Numbered from the stretch's first letter, positions 24,948-33,794 are shown. The stretch: DNA of 64,000 bases from Arenibacter hampyeongensis (GCF_002909255.1 NZ_PIOB01000003.1:124001-188000), one strand, 5' to 3'. The notes: generated by a model from the letters alone, not told the origin. Translations and numbers: made by a program.

Positions 24948-25436
24948 ATGAAAACCAATATTGAAATAAAATTGGCCCAAACAACGGCCGACTTCTTAGC
25001 CGCAAAAGAATTGATTCTGGAGTATGTAGACTGGTTGGGGATCGACCTCTCCTTTCAAAACTTTGATCAAGAAATGAAAGGCCTGCCTCAAATGTACAAC
25101 CTAGAGGACGGTGGCTTATTTATTGCCTATATAAATAATGAGGCCGTTGGCATCGCCGGTATCCGCAGATTCAATGAACAGGATTGTGAAGTTAAACGAA
25201 TGTATGTAAAACCCAAAAGCAGAGGTCTGGGCATAGGGCAACTGCTATTGAAGGATTGTCTTGATACCGCCAGAAAACTACAATACAAAAGTGTAAAATT
25301 GGACACGGCCGACTTTATGAAATCCGCCATAAAATTATATACGGACCACGGTTTTGTGGAAATATCTGCTTATCGCCATAATCCTCACGAATCGGCCAAA
25401 TATTTTGAATTGGATTTGGCCAAGAACCTAAATTAA
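24948..25436 (+). CDS. GNAT-family N-acetyltransferase
   Basis: This 162-residue single-domain GNAT protein has GGLFIAYINNEAVGIAGIRR for the central strands and CEVKRMYVKPKSRGLGIGQL for the acetyl-CoA-binding strand and P-loop (RGLGIG). AIKLYTDHGFVEI is motif B. It transfers an acetyl group from acetyl-CoA to an amine that cannot be predicted. The length and motif spacing are normal. ATG 24948 leaves a 77-base gap from the PepSY gene. Confidence 0.88.
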   Translation: MKTNIEIKLAQTTADFLAAKELILEYVDWLGIDLSFQNFDQEMKGLPQMYNLEDGGLFIAYINNEAVGIAGIRRFNEQDCEVKRMYVKPKSRGLGIGQLLLKDCLDTARKLQYKSVKLDTADFMKSAIKLYTDHGFVEISAYRHNPHESAKYFELDLAKNLN

Positions 25437-25573
25437 ACCCCAAGAGAGACCAAGATTATGCTAAAGTCTGGATATCTTTACATAAAAGGAAGATTCAATA
25501 AATCCCAATCCATGGATCGTTTCATAAGAAACCACAAACCAACAGCCCCATCTGGCTCTATAAACCATAGCAA

Positions 25574-26221
25574 ATGGAAAATATAATCGCCTCGGCAGAT
25601 AATAACCGTCTATATAAAATTGCTCTGGGATTTGCCCTGTTCACTATAATCTACAATATTGCGGAGGGTCTAATCTCCACCTATTTGGGTTTCGAGGACG
25701 AAAGTCTGGCGCTGTTCGGGTTTGGTGCCGATAGCTTTATAGAGGTCATTTCCGGTATTGGCATTGCACATATGATTATTAGGATACAAAAAAGACCTGA
25801 CAGCAACAAAGACCCTTTTGAACGTACCGCCTTGAGGGTTACAGGATTCGCCTTTTATGGCTTGGTGGTGGCCTTGGTATTTACAAGTCTCTATAACATA
25901 TGGAGTGGTCACGAACCCATTACCACCTTTTGGGGCGTGGTCATTTCTATCGTCTCCATTGCCATTATGTGGATGTTGGTCCTGGGCAAAAGAAATGTTG
26001 GCAAAAAACTGAATTCGGAACCTATTCTCTCCGATGCCAATTGTACCATGGTCTGTGTATATATGTCCATTATCCTTTTGATAAGTAGTGGCATCTATGA
26101 ACTATGGAACATTCCCTATATTGACAGTATTGGTACCCTGGCTCTTTCGTATTTCGCATTTAAGGAAGGGAAAGAATGTTTTGAAAAGGCCAATAGCGAA
26201 AAATACTGTGGCTGCCATTGA
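25574..26221 (+). CDS. Cation transporter-like membrane protein (CDF-related)
   Basis: This 215-residue protein has about six membrane helices. Residues 27-62 carry the pattern EGLISTYLGF... FGFGADSFIEVISG, with E31, D53 and E57 in the places where cation-diffusion-facilitator proteins hold metal ligands. The C-terminal cytoplasmic metal domain of true CDFs is missing. Instead the protein ends in CGCH, a possible metal-binding tail. It may move or sense a divalent metal or may have lost transport activity. It lies just upstream of the thiol cluster at 26.3-27.6 kb. Confidence 0.7.
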   Translation: MENIIASADNNRLYKIALGFALFTIIYNIAEGLISTYLGFEDESLALFGFGADSFIEVISGIGIAHMIIRIQKRPDSNKDPFERTALRVTGFAFYGLVVALVFTSLYNIWSGHEPITTFWGVVISIVSIAIMWMLVLGKRNVGKKLNSEPILSDANCTMVCVYMSIILLISSGIYELWNIPYIDSIGTLALSYFAFKEGKECFEKANSEKYCGCH

Positions 26222-26255
26222 TTCCTGCCCCCTGAAATAAACTTGAAATTATAGG

Positions 26256-26275
26256 TGATATCGTAAAAAATATCA
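26256..26275. promoter_or_regulatory. Candidate MarR operator (TGATAT-8-ATATCA)
   Basis: TGATAT (26256-26261) and ATATCA (26270-26275) form a 20-base inverted repeat that ends six bases before the -33 element. The size and A/T content suit a MarR-type dimer. The four-cysteine MarR gene at 26952 is in the same cluster, so self-regulation is plausible but inferred. Confidence 0.45.
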
Positions 26276-26281
26276 ATATTA

Positions 26282-26312
26282 TTTGTTTAGTTAGGATTCC
26301 TTACTATATTTG
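26282..26312 (+). promoter_or_regulatory. Consensus promoter of the thiol-protein cluster
   Basis: TTTG (26282-26285), 19 bases, then TATATTTG (26305-26312) is an exact match to the Bacteroidota housekeeping promoter. Predicted initiation near 26318 leaves about 30 bases before the ATG at 26348. Confidence 0.75.
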
Positions 26313-26347
26313 TGTGGCAATAGTGCTATAACCTAAATTTAAGAACA

Positions 26348-26581
26348 ATGAAAAAATCAGTTTTTTATCATGCCGGATGTCCAGTATGCTTAAGTGCAGA
26401 ACATGAAATCTTAGAACTAGTGGGAAAGAACAATGTGGAAATTGTACATTTCGGAACTAGCAAATCGCGTATCCCCGAAGCCGAAAAAGCAGGAGTTAAA
26501 TCAGTGCCAGCTTTGGTTACCCCTTCTGGAAATGTGCTCCATATTAACTTCGGTGCTTCCATGGCAGACGTAAAGGGTTAA
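26348..26581 (+). CDS. Thioredoxin-like protein with CPVC active site
   Basis: This 77-residue cytoplasmic protein has the thioredoxin/glutaredoxin fold. YHAGCPVC gives a CXXC pair at C11 and C14 after the first strand, and KSVPALV supplies the cis-proline at P54. It ends just after the third strand and helix. It probably exchanges disulfides or delivers reducing power to a partner. The DUF2024 and cysteine-rich MarR genes directly downstream suggest a small redox unit. A consensus promoter and a palindromic operator candidate precede it. Confidence 0.8.
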   Translation: MKKSVFYHAGCPVCLSAEHEILELVGKNNVEIVHFGTSKSRIPEAEKAGVKSVPALVTPSGNVLHINFGASMADVKG

Positions 26582-26632
26582 AAAAATTAATCCTATAGGT
26601 TAGGACTCCTAATAACTTATTTTATAATTTCA

Positions 26633-26896
26633 ATGAAAATATCGGTTTGGGACACTTATGTAGCCCGCAAAGATGGCAAGACCATGCATTTTGATATACT
26701 GGTACCCAGTACCATGGAAGATAAGGACAGCATTTTCCGTTACGGGCGTACCTTTCTATCCTCTAAGCCTTTCCAAACAGCTGAATTAACCCCAAAGGAA
26801 TGTAAGTTCTGCCATATGGAACAGGCTCCAGAAACCCTGGCCGATATCATCAATGAAAAAGGGTATTATATCATAGAAATGGAAAATTGCGAATAA
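26633..26896 (+). CDS. DUF2024 family protein with CKFCH motif
   Basis: This 87-residue protein matches the DUF2024 pattern: MKISVWDTYVARKDGKTMHF, DILVPSTMEDKDSIFRYGRT, then the conserved CKFCH at residues 57-61 and a terminal MENC. The family has no established function. The CXXCH motif could bind zinc or a haem or be redox-active. The gene lies 51 bases behind the CPVC protein and ends before a terminator hairpin, so both are likely co-transcribed. Confidence 0.85.
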   Translation: MKISVWDTYVARKDGKTMHFDILVPSTMEDKDSIFRYGRTFLSSKPFQTAELTPKECKFCHMEQAPETLADIINEKGYYIIEMENCE

Positions 26897-26918
26897 TAAA
26901 ATTAGGATAACTAACTTT

Positions 26919-26949
26919 GCCTGTCGGGCAAAATCCCGGCAGGCTTTTT
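26919..26949 (+). terminator. Intrinsic terminator directly before the MarR start codon
   Basis: GCCTGTCGGG (26919-26928) pairs with CCCGGCAGGC (26935-26944) with one G-T wobble, and a five-T run follows. The T-run ends two bases before ATG 26952. It should end the CPVC-DUF2024 transcript and leave the MarR gene to read-through, which suggests attenuation or a separate internal start. Confidence 0.7.
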
Positions 26950-26951
26950 AT

Positions 26952-27563
26952 ATGGACAAGAGTATATTTAATCCAGACCATCAAGAGACCGACGTTTCCA
27001 GCAAAATTGTGGCAGGACTTGAGCGTATATCCGAGGCATTCAAGGTATTGCTCTGGGATAAAGCCAAATTGTTGGGATTAAGTCCCATCCAAATCCAGAT
27101 CTTAATTTTCATTGCTTACCACAAAACCGAATTTTGTAATGTAAGTCACCTGGCCAAAGAATTCAATATTACCAAACCCACCATAAGTGATGCTATTAGA
27201 GTGCTGGACAAGAAAGGCTTGATTACCAAAAACTACTCCTCCAGCGATAGTAGAAGTTATTCCATTGGTCTTTCCACTACGGGCAAAAATGTAGTGGCGG
27301 AAACATCCGATTTTGCCCATCCCCTTAAAACCCAACTCACAACTATAAATCAGACTGACTTGGAAGGTCTATTCGGAACCCTTAGCAAACTTATCTATCA
27401 ATTAAATAGAAGCGGAATACTTACAGTACAAAGAACTTGTTACGGATGTAAATTCTACAGTATGGACAACAAGCAGGACTATTGCAATTTGTTGGACAAA
27501 GCACTTTTAAATACCGAAATTAGGTTAGACTGTCCGGAATTCGAAGAAAGGCATACCCACTAA
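26952..27563 (+). CDS. MarR-like regulator with four-cysteine C-terminal motif
   Basis: This 203-residue protein has a winged helix at about 45-115 (VSHLAKEFNITKPTISDAIR as the reading helix pair, wing SSSDSRSYSIGL). The C-terminal region carries C163, C166, C178 and C194 in the spacing CX2CX11CX15C (RTCYGCKFY, then DYCNLL and RLDCPEF). Such a set can hold an iron-sulfur cluster or zinc, which would make the regulator respond to redox state or metals. It likely controls the CPVC/DUF2024 genes upstream. The start ATG follows a terminator hairpin by two bases. Confidence 0.8.
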   Translation: MDKSIFNPDHQETDVSSKIVAGLERISEAFKVLLWDKAKLLGLSPIQIQILIFIAYHKTEFCNVSHLAKEFNITKPTISDAIRVLDKKGLITKNYSSSDSRSYSIGLSTTGKNVVAETSDFAHPLKTQLTTINQTDLEGLFGTLSKLIYQLNRSGILTVQRTCYGCKFYSMDNKQDYCNLLDKALLNTEIRLDCPEFEERHTH

Positions 27564-28046
27564 ATCCTCCAGTCCAATCTACTATTGCAATACCCATTGG
27601 TTCCTGCAAGACCCAACCTTATAATTTGATTGGAACCCAATAGTTGGACAGATGAATACAGCCGTATTCTTAAGCTGTTCCAACAAAATTTGTTGAATAA
27701 AACTGAGACGCAGCAAACGCAGAACACCATGACAGGTCGGCCCATGTTCACTGTAAATCAGGACAAACCCATTTTTAAACTTCAACTACAATTCCGCCCA
27801 GTCTTTGAGCCTGTACTTAAAAAAAATAACCGTAGTACCTCCCTACCGGTCAAGGGAAATATTACTGTTTACCAAGGTATTCATCACCAATTAAAGGCAC
27901 AAAAGGCAAATAGGTATTTGAAAAATATGCTGTTTACATTATATATTATCAAAAACTAATTATATATTAACATTGTAATTGGATGAGCCTAAGTCTACCA
28001 ACTATTTATCGATATAGGACAAGCAATTTGGTAATCTTTAAGAAAT
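27564..28046. other. Intergenic stretch, no supported gene
   Basis: These 483 bases contain an open stretch (27630-27959) lacking an ATG until 27729 and without coding-like composition or a recognised family. No terminator or consensus promoter was seen. It probably carries the leader of the PAS-protein gene. Confidence 0.4.
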
Positions 28047-29420
28047 ATGGGTATACAGAACAAGTACTATGGATGGAGATGGGGTGAAGAAGACCCGATA
28101 TTCAAGAATCTTGGATACATTCAAAATGTCTTGGGATATATAGACCCGGCAGATAAATCATTTACTTCAAACAATTTCAAGGAGTTATTTTATCCTGGAG
28201 ATTTTGATTTACTTCAAAAATCATGGAAGAAATATAAAAAAGGCACCGATCATGCTTTTGAAATGTCCTATAGGTTTAAGCATAAGGATGGGTCTTGGAG
28301 ATGGATAAAAGAATCCGGTCTAGCAAATGTATTTAACACTTCCAATAATCCAATTGGCGGCATTGGCACCATACAGGAGGTTACGGACAAGAAAAAAAAG
28401 TATACTCAATTAAAATCCATCCTTAAAAACGTTTCCATTATAATACTGCGCTTAAGACAGGATTCCAACAACCAAATCACAGTTGATCATATAAGTAAGG
28501 AAGCCCTAAAATACTGGAATATTCCATGTGAAACCCTATTAAAAGATGAAGGCTATTTGCGCAATTTAGCACATAAGGATGATCTAGTTGGCATAAGATC
28601 CGCCTTAAGCAATTCCTTTGCGAAAATGGAATTTTTCGAATGCCGATGGCGAGTAGTTTCAAAGGAAGGTAATATTAATTGGTGTCAGGGTGTGGGAACA
28701 CCTTTAAAGGATAAAGACGGCACTTGTTTTCTAGACATTGTAATTACAGATATTACCAAGGAAAAATTGTATACCGAACAACTTAAGGTATCTGAAGAAA
28801 AATATCATAGCCTTTTTCAGCATTCTCCCCAACCTTCATGGGTATACGACCTTGAAACATTGGCTTTTTTAAATGTAAATTCAGCAGCTATTTCGAAATA
28901 TGGGTATAGCAAAGATGAGTTCATGGGCATGACTTTGGCAGACATAAGACCAGAATGTGAGTTGGAAAATCTGGAAATACAGGTTCAAAAAACTCGGGAA
29001 AATTATCTAAACTTTTTCGATGGCTATTTTAAACATATTAACAAGCAGGGAGAAATATTGACTGTGCATCTTTATAGTAGTCCCATTACCTATAATGGCC
29101 AAAAATGTAGGCAAATCATCGCGATAGATATTTCAGAAAAAATGAAATATTTAAAATTTATAGAAAATCAGAATAAGAGTTTAAAAAGGATTGGCTGGAT
29201 GCAATCCCATGAACTTAGGGCTCCTTTGGTACGCCTAATGGGACTAATAAATTTACTGACCGACCAGGATTCCATAGGTAAGGAGGAAAGACATTATATA
29301 AATACCGAAATTATAAATTCGGCCAATGAAATGGATATAATGACCAAAAATATAGCCCAGATTATTAATGATGCCCAACTAAAAGAGAAAATGAATGACG
29401 TACAGATTATTGCAGGTTGA
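28047..29420 (+). CDS. PAS/HisKA protein lacking the ATPase domain
   Basis: This 457-residue cytoplasmic protein has three PAS domains (about 10-115, 120-245 and 255-365), each with the typical end segment (GIGTIQEVTDKKKK, DIVITDITKEKL, IIAIDISEKMKY). A HisKA dimerisation helix pair follows, with H388 in MQSHELRAPLVRLMG. The protein ends about 50 residues later. There is no HATPase domain, so it cannot phosphorylate itself unless a partner supplies the catalytic part. It overlaps the receiver gene by 26 bases, implying coupled translation and a shared signalling path. Confidence 0.85.
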   Translation: MGIQNKYYGWRWGEEDPIFKNLGYIQNVLGYIDPADKSFTSNNFKELFYPGDFDLLQKSWKKYKKGTDHAFEMSYRFKHKDGSWRWIKESGLANVFNTSNNPIGGIGTIQEVTDKKKKYTQLKSILKNVSIIILRLRQDSNNQITVDHISKEALKYWNIPCETLLKDEGYLRNLAHKDDLVGIRSALSNSFAKMEFFECRWRVVSKEGNINWCQGVGTPLKDKDGTCFLDIVITDITKEKLYTEQLKVSEEKYHSLFQHSPQPSWVYDLETLAFLNVNSAAISKYGYSKDEFMGMTLADIRPECELENLEIQVQKTRENYLNFFDGYFKHINKQGEILTVHLYSSPITYNGQKCRQIIAIDISEKMKYLKFIENQNKSLKRIGWMQSHELRAPLVRLMGLINLLTDQDSIGKEERHYINTEIINSANEMDIMTKNIAQIINDAQLKEKMNDVQIIAG

Positions 29421-29793
29421 TGACGATCCCGTAATTCTTTTTTTGCATAACAAACTGTTTTCAAAATATACCAATTCCAAAATTGAACAATTTAAGAATG
29501 GGAGATTGGCATTGGATTATATACTCATTGATAATGGTCCAGATATTTCCTATTTGTTGCTTTTGGATATTAATATGCCCGTTATGAATGGCTGGGAATT
29601 TATGGATGAAATTTGCAACCACGGCTTGGAAAACAGTACCAGTGTCATTATTTTAACTTCCTCTGCGGATTGCACTGATTTAGACAAATCCAAATCATTT
29701 GCCAACATTGTACATTTTATTCAAAAACCATTGACCAAAGAAAAGATTGAAAAATTACCACTACTTATGGAATATTTGGCTTTACAGGATTAA
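29395..29793 (+). CDS. Single-domain response regulator (CheY-like)
   Basis: The 132-residue receiver has the acidic pocket D9-D11 (VDDDPV), phospho-acceptor D58 (LLLLDINMPVMNGWEFMD), T88 (ILTSS) and K111 (IQKPLT), so all residues for phosphorylation are present. It has no output domain. It overlaps the end of the PAS/HisKA gene. It probably passes or drains phosphate with that protein or with a full kinase elsewhere. Confidence 0.92.
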   Translation: MTYRLLQVDDDPVILFLHNKLFSKYTNSKIEQFKNGRLALDYILIDNGPDISYLLLLDINMPVMNGWEFMDEICNHGLENSTSVIILTSSADCTDLDKSKSFANIVHFIQKPLTKEKIEKLPLLMEYLALQD

Positions 29794-29900
29794 TTGGTAT
29801 CGGCGTCCAATATTTATGACTTTACATAACATTTTAAGACAAGCATTATTCCTTTCCCAATACAAAAGGTCTTGTAAGGTATCTAATAGTCGGTATAGCC

Positions 29901-31010
29901 CTATTGATATACCCTAACGTAATCCACTTCCATAGTGGAAGATGTGAAATTGGGGTCTACTATAAACCAACTACCTCCCATGGCTACATTCAAAATAATA
30001 AACTGATCTGCCGTAAAGGGCCATGAATCAATGTTTTTTAAGGTGGGATTATAGGAATACACAAATTCATCATCTATTAGGAACCGCAGTGCATCTTCTG
30101 TCCATTCAACCCCATAAACATGAAATTCCGTGTCATAATCCGCAATATTTGTAGATCCTACTGTGACTTGGGAACATCCTCCAGAGCAGGAAGGGGTATG
30201 GGTGGCACTTGAGATTTTCTCAGGTTCATGTCCCCAATGTTCCATAATATCTATTTCACCACAAGCAGGCCATCCTACGGTTTCAATATTTGACCCCAAC
30301 ATCCAAATGGCTGGCCAAGTGCCTTTGCCATACGGAAGCTTTGCCCTGACCTCCACCCTACCATAGGTAAATGAAAACAGTGAATTTAATCTGGCCGAAG
30401 TATAATCCTTTGTGGTACCCTGAGCTGTGTATTGTTCCTTCTTTGCCACAATTTTAAGAGTTCCTTCAGAAACATAGGCGTTGTCCATTCTATTGGTGTA
30501 ATGTTGTAATTCCCCGTTCCACCAACTCCCGTTATCAGGAGCAATAATTTCGGATTTCCAATTTTCTGAAGATATGGCTCCATCTACCTCAAATTCATCG
30601 GACCATATAAGTTTAGCTTCATGTTCGGCCACAAAAACGGTAAACATTTCAGAAAAATAAATAGCATCGCCTGTTTTTGAATAGGCCCAGACCGTTATTT
30701 TGGAATCATGGGTTCCTTCCTCCTTCATGGTATAGGAGAAAGTGCCATCTTTACTTTCTACCTCTGATTCATCGTTGATAATAAATCCATATTTAACTGC
30801 ATTTTTGGCCAAAGCCGAAAATTGTACCACACCTGTTCCATCCCCATATGGATTATTGATATCCAATCCCAAAACCTCTACGGACAGGTTAAGCTCGGTA
30901 GGTAAAATTTTCTCTATTTCCGCATTAGTGTAGACAAAGCCGCTATCTTCATTATTACTGCCACTACAAGCCACGGTAATTGCAATTAAAATAAATAACA
31001 TCAATCTCAT
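29901..31010 (-). CDS. GH16 endo-beta-glucanase lipoprotein (laminarinase-like)
   Basis: This 369-residue surface lipoprotein has a lipobox VACS with C15, an N-terminal PKD/Ig-like domain at about 25-130 and a GH16 jelly-roll at about 133-369. The catalytic signature is EIDIME at 252-257: E252 nucleophile, D254, E257 acid/base. NGELQHYT, WPAIWMLGS and the end MEVDYVRVYQ are family features. It most resembles endo-1,3-beta-glucanases, which cut laminarin. It closes the SusC/SusD gene set, behind a hairpin that may lower its expression. Confidence 0.92.
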   Translation of the reverse strand: MRLMLFILIAITVACSGSNNEDSGFVYTNAEIEKILPTELNLSVEVLGLDINNPYGDGTGVVQFSALAKNAVKYGFIINDESEVESKDGTFSYTMKEEGTHDSKITVWAYSKTGDAIYFSEMFTVFVAEHEAKLIWSDEFEVDGAISSENWKSEIIAPDNGSWWNGELQHYTNRMDNAYVSEGTLKIVAKKEQYTAQGTTKDYTSARLNSLFSFTYGRVEVRAKLPYGKGTWPAIWMLGSNIETVGWPACGEIDIMEHWGHEPEKISSATHTPSCSGGCSQVTVGSTNIADYDTEFHVYGVEWTEDALRFLIDDEFVYSYNPTLKNIDSWPFTADQFIILNVAMGGSWFIVDPNFTSSTMEVDYVRVYQ

Positions 31011-31046
31011 AATACGTTTTTTTTTTAATCTAGAGCTTATATATTG

Positions 31047-31082
31047 AAAAACCTTGTTGACTTTAACTATAGATCAACAAGG
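31047..31082 (-). terminator. Intrinsic terminator between SusE-like and GH16 genes
   Basis: CCTTGTTGA (31052-31060) and TCAACAAGG (31074-31082) form a perfect nine-base stem. On the - strand it is followed by five Ts (31047-31051). It should end most transcripts from the susCD side before the GH16 gene, or act as an attenuator. Confidence 0.65.
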
Positions 31083-31233
31083 CCTTCAATAACTAAATTA
31101 ACCAACTCGAAAAGGTTTGTTTTTATTACTATTACAAGAATTGCAATAAAATGCCTTTTCAATAAATTCAGCAATAAGGGCCGGACTAACCACTGTCCCT
31201 TATTAAAATCCATGTTCTAGTGGATTATAACAA

Positions 31234-32034
31234 CTATTCCGGTTTAAAAATCCAGGTCCAACCTGTGCCACCACCATTATTGGCAACATACAACACCATC
31301 TCATCTTCGGTCAAGGAAATAATAGTATAAAGACCGTCCGGATTACCCCTAGGGTCCTCTGCCCCCAAAATATTTGCATTATTAATTTTTAAGGTTTGGT
31401 TGGCGACATCCAAAACAAAGTTTCCTGTTGTTGGTGTGGCATCTGGAGCAGAATAATATGTAAAGTTTGCACCACCATCCAAATCGAACTTCATATTACC
31501 GGCAGCATCAGCTGGAGGACAACAATCTCCCGCAGCATTCCACCATGCAGTTGCCCAGGCACCTGGATCATTGGGAGGGGACATATACCACCATCTGCCA
31601 CCATCTGGCGAAGGACCTCCATTGAAAACCCATGTTTTACCAGCAGAAGTACTCTCACTCACCAAATCATACCAATCTTGGTCCAAGGCACTGTCCAATT
31701 GATCGATCTGTACGTCGATGGATTTAGTGAAAAATTCAGCACCTAAAGTTCCTGTAAAAGTAAAAGTAGCTGTCCCCGGTATTGGATAAATAAACTCCAC
31801 CTTGTCCGAATAGGCCCTACCAAGATTGTAGTCCCAGTAGCCTGTAACCCCTGGGGTAGCCATATTGAGTTCTATCTTATTACCACCGGCTGTACTTTGG
31901 GTGGCAACAAGCTGTACCCCAGCCACATCAGTCGTGTTCTCCAAATAATCCCGGTCTTCAATTGGCTCACAGCCCACGGTCACCAAGAATAGAGAAGCAA
32001 TAAACCATTTTAATATTATTCTATTGTTTTTCAT
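31234..32034 (-). CDS. SusE-like surface glycan-binding lipoprotein
   Basis: This 266-residue lipoprotein has C22 in VTVGC, followed by a flexible acidic segment. The mature part is beta-rich and loaded with aromatic residues, as in carbohydrate-binding faces (RWWYMSPPNDPGAWATAWW, then GTGWTWIF). Its place behind SusD and before GH16 fits a SusE/F-type protein that holds glycan at the cell surface. No defined family is recognised. It lies 29 bases downstream of susD and is probably co-transcribed. Confidence 0.75.
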   Translation of the reverse strand: MKNNRIILKWFIASLFLVTVGCEPIEDRDYLENTTDVAGVQLVATQSTAGGNKIELNMATPGVTGYWDYNLGRAYSDKVEFIYPIPGTATFTFTGTLGAEFFTKSIDVQIDQLDSALDQDWYDLVSESTSAGKTWVFNGGPSPDGGRWWYMSPPNDPGAWATAWWNAAGDCCPPADAAGNMKFDLDGGANFTYYSAPDATPTTGNFVLDVANQTLKINNANILGAEDPRGNPDGLYTIISLTEDEMVLYVANNGGGTGWTWIFKPE

Positions 32035-32063
32035 CTGTCTATATTTTATTGATTCTAACTATT

Positions 32064-33779
32064 TTACCAGCCCGGGTTTTGGGTATATGCGCCCCCGGAT
32101 AATCTTATCTCAGTTTCTGGAACCGGAACCAATCCTTTGGTTTCTGCACGGTAGGTTACCTTATATACGGCATCTATACCTGAATTCCTAACATTGATAG
32201 CATCGCCAAAAGCAGTATTTACATCTCCCCAACGCACCAAATCGAACCATCTTATTCCCTCGAAAGCCAATTCATGCAAACGTTCTTCCTTTATGGCTTC
32301 CAAAGAATATCCTATTTCTCCCAAACCTGCTCTAACCCGTACTCTGTTCATTCCTGACGCCGTACCGGAAATTTCGGAATGCATCAAAAGAACATCTGCA
32401 TAGCGCATCAATATATAATCTTGCGCTGCCCATAACTGCATGGGATCACCATTGTTCATATCGTACAAGAAGTAGAACATACCTTTTACTCCGTCCACCC
32501 CGTCTGGATCTGGATGTTGAACTGTAGTGTATTTTTTATTAAAAAAGCCAGTCTCATGATCACCTTTGTCGGCTTCGTACCCACCAGTTCCTTGGTCGGC
32601 ATTCCCAACCTCTATAATGGAACCAACTTTTCTTTTATCGGCATCGTTCCACTGGTTCCAAAGTTTGGGATTTACAGTTCCCCAGCCCCAGCCTTGTCCA
32701 AAAGGTACCATGGAGTTATCCCGAATTCCCATAAACAAAGGCATTCTGTTGTTATATTTCTGTCCTTCGCCCCAACTGGTGGTGGAGTATCTCAGAGCAA
32801 ACATGGTTTCTTTATTGCCCGTACCGAAAGTAGGTGAATGCCCATCCTGGCCAACCCAGGCCAATCCTTCTGTTTGTGCCCATGGTAGCACAGTTGTACC
32901 TGCACTTTGGTTTACATAGGAATAAGGCCACAAATTTCTGAAATCCGTGGCTAAATCATAACCACTATTATTAATACAATCATCCAAATACGCAAGAACA
33001 CTGCTCTTGGACAAGGATCCTCCATCTGCCAAAGGCAGATCTGAAGTAGACTGGCCTTCCATATTGCTCATATAGCCAGTAAAGAAAAGGTAAGCTCTGG
33101 CCATATACGCTTCCGCAACCCATTTATTGGCATGACCATAACTGGAAGTTGGGATGTCATTGGAATTTATGGATGGCATAGTTTCTATGGCTACTTTAAA
33201 ATCTGATGCTATCTGGGCAAAAGTCTCTGTAAAGGAGGCTCTTGGCGCATCTCGGGGATCATCTATTGCTAGGATCAAAGGAAGCCCTCCAAAGAACTTT
33301 GCTGCTCTAAAATAATAATACCCCCTCATAAAATAGGCTTCGCCAATAGTCTGGTTTTTAAAAGCAATGGCCTCTTCTGGCGTATCAAAGAAGGAAGCAA
33401 AATCTACCTCCTCAACTTTTTCAATAATGGCATTTGCCCGGGTAACGCCATTATAGGTTTCCACCCATAGATCCCGGTAAGTGTCCTCTTCCGGATCTTC
33501 AAATTTATCTACATTTTTTGCCGATTTATCATCTGGACCACCACCACCCAACATCATATCGGACAGTAGATTGGCTGCAATACTTTCATCACTATGTACA
33601 CCTCCGGTATACATGGCATTATAAACACCGGACATAGCCTCATCTATATCTTTAGGACTACTGTAGAAGTTATCTAAACTTTTTTCGTAAAGATTTTCAG
33701 TGTCCAAAAATTTCTCGCTACAGCTTGTAGTAAAAACCAAAGCCGCAATGCATATATTATATACTAGTTTTTTCATCAT
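32064..33779 (-). CDS. SusD/RagB family outer-membrane lipoprotein
   Basis: This 571-residue protein has a lipoprotein signal with C20 (TTSCSEKFLD). SusD features are present in order: the TPR-like N-terminal half (YNGVTRANAIIEKV, GEAYFMRGYYYFRAAKFFGG), RLHELAFEGIRWFDLVRWGD and the C-terminal YTQNPGW. SusD proteins sit on top of SusC and pass glycan oligomers into it. It follows susC after 15 bases. No residues seem missing. Confidence 0.95.
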   Translation of the reverse strand: MMKKLVYNICIAALVFTTSCSEKFLDTENLYEKSLDNFYSSPKDIDEAMSGVYNAMYTGGVHSDESIAANLLSDMMLGGGGPDDKSAKNVDKFEDPEEDTYRDLWVETYNGVTRANAIIEKVEEVDFASFFDTPEEAIAFKNQTIGEAYFMRGYYYFRAAKFFGGLPLILAIDDPRDAPRASFTETFAQIASDFKVAIETMPSINSNDIPTSSYGHANKWVAEAYMARAYLFFTGYMSNMEGQSTSDLPLADGGSLSKSSVLAYLDDCINNSGYDLATDFRNLWPYSYVNQSAGTTVLPWAQTEGLAWVGQDGHSPTFGTGNKETMFALRYSTTSWGEGQKYNNRMPLFMGIRDNSMVPFGQGWGWGTVNPKLWNQWNDADKRKVGSIIEVGNADQGTGGYEADKGDHETGFFNKKYTTVQHPDPDGVDGVKGMFYFLYDMNNGDPMQLWAAQDYILMRYADVLLMHSEISGTASGMNRVRVRAGLGEIGYSLEAIKEERLHELAFEGIRWFDLVRWGDVNTAFGDAINVRNSGIDAVYKVTYRAETKGLVPVPETEIRLSGGAYTQNPGW

Positions 33780-33794
33780 CTACTATTTTTAAAA

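Noticed and set aside
27630-27959. 109-codon + strand frame in the gap before the PAS protein
   Set aside because: It lacks a good start and recognisable motifs and has the composition of non-coding AT-rich DNA. A shorter frame from ATG 27729 was also not convincing.
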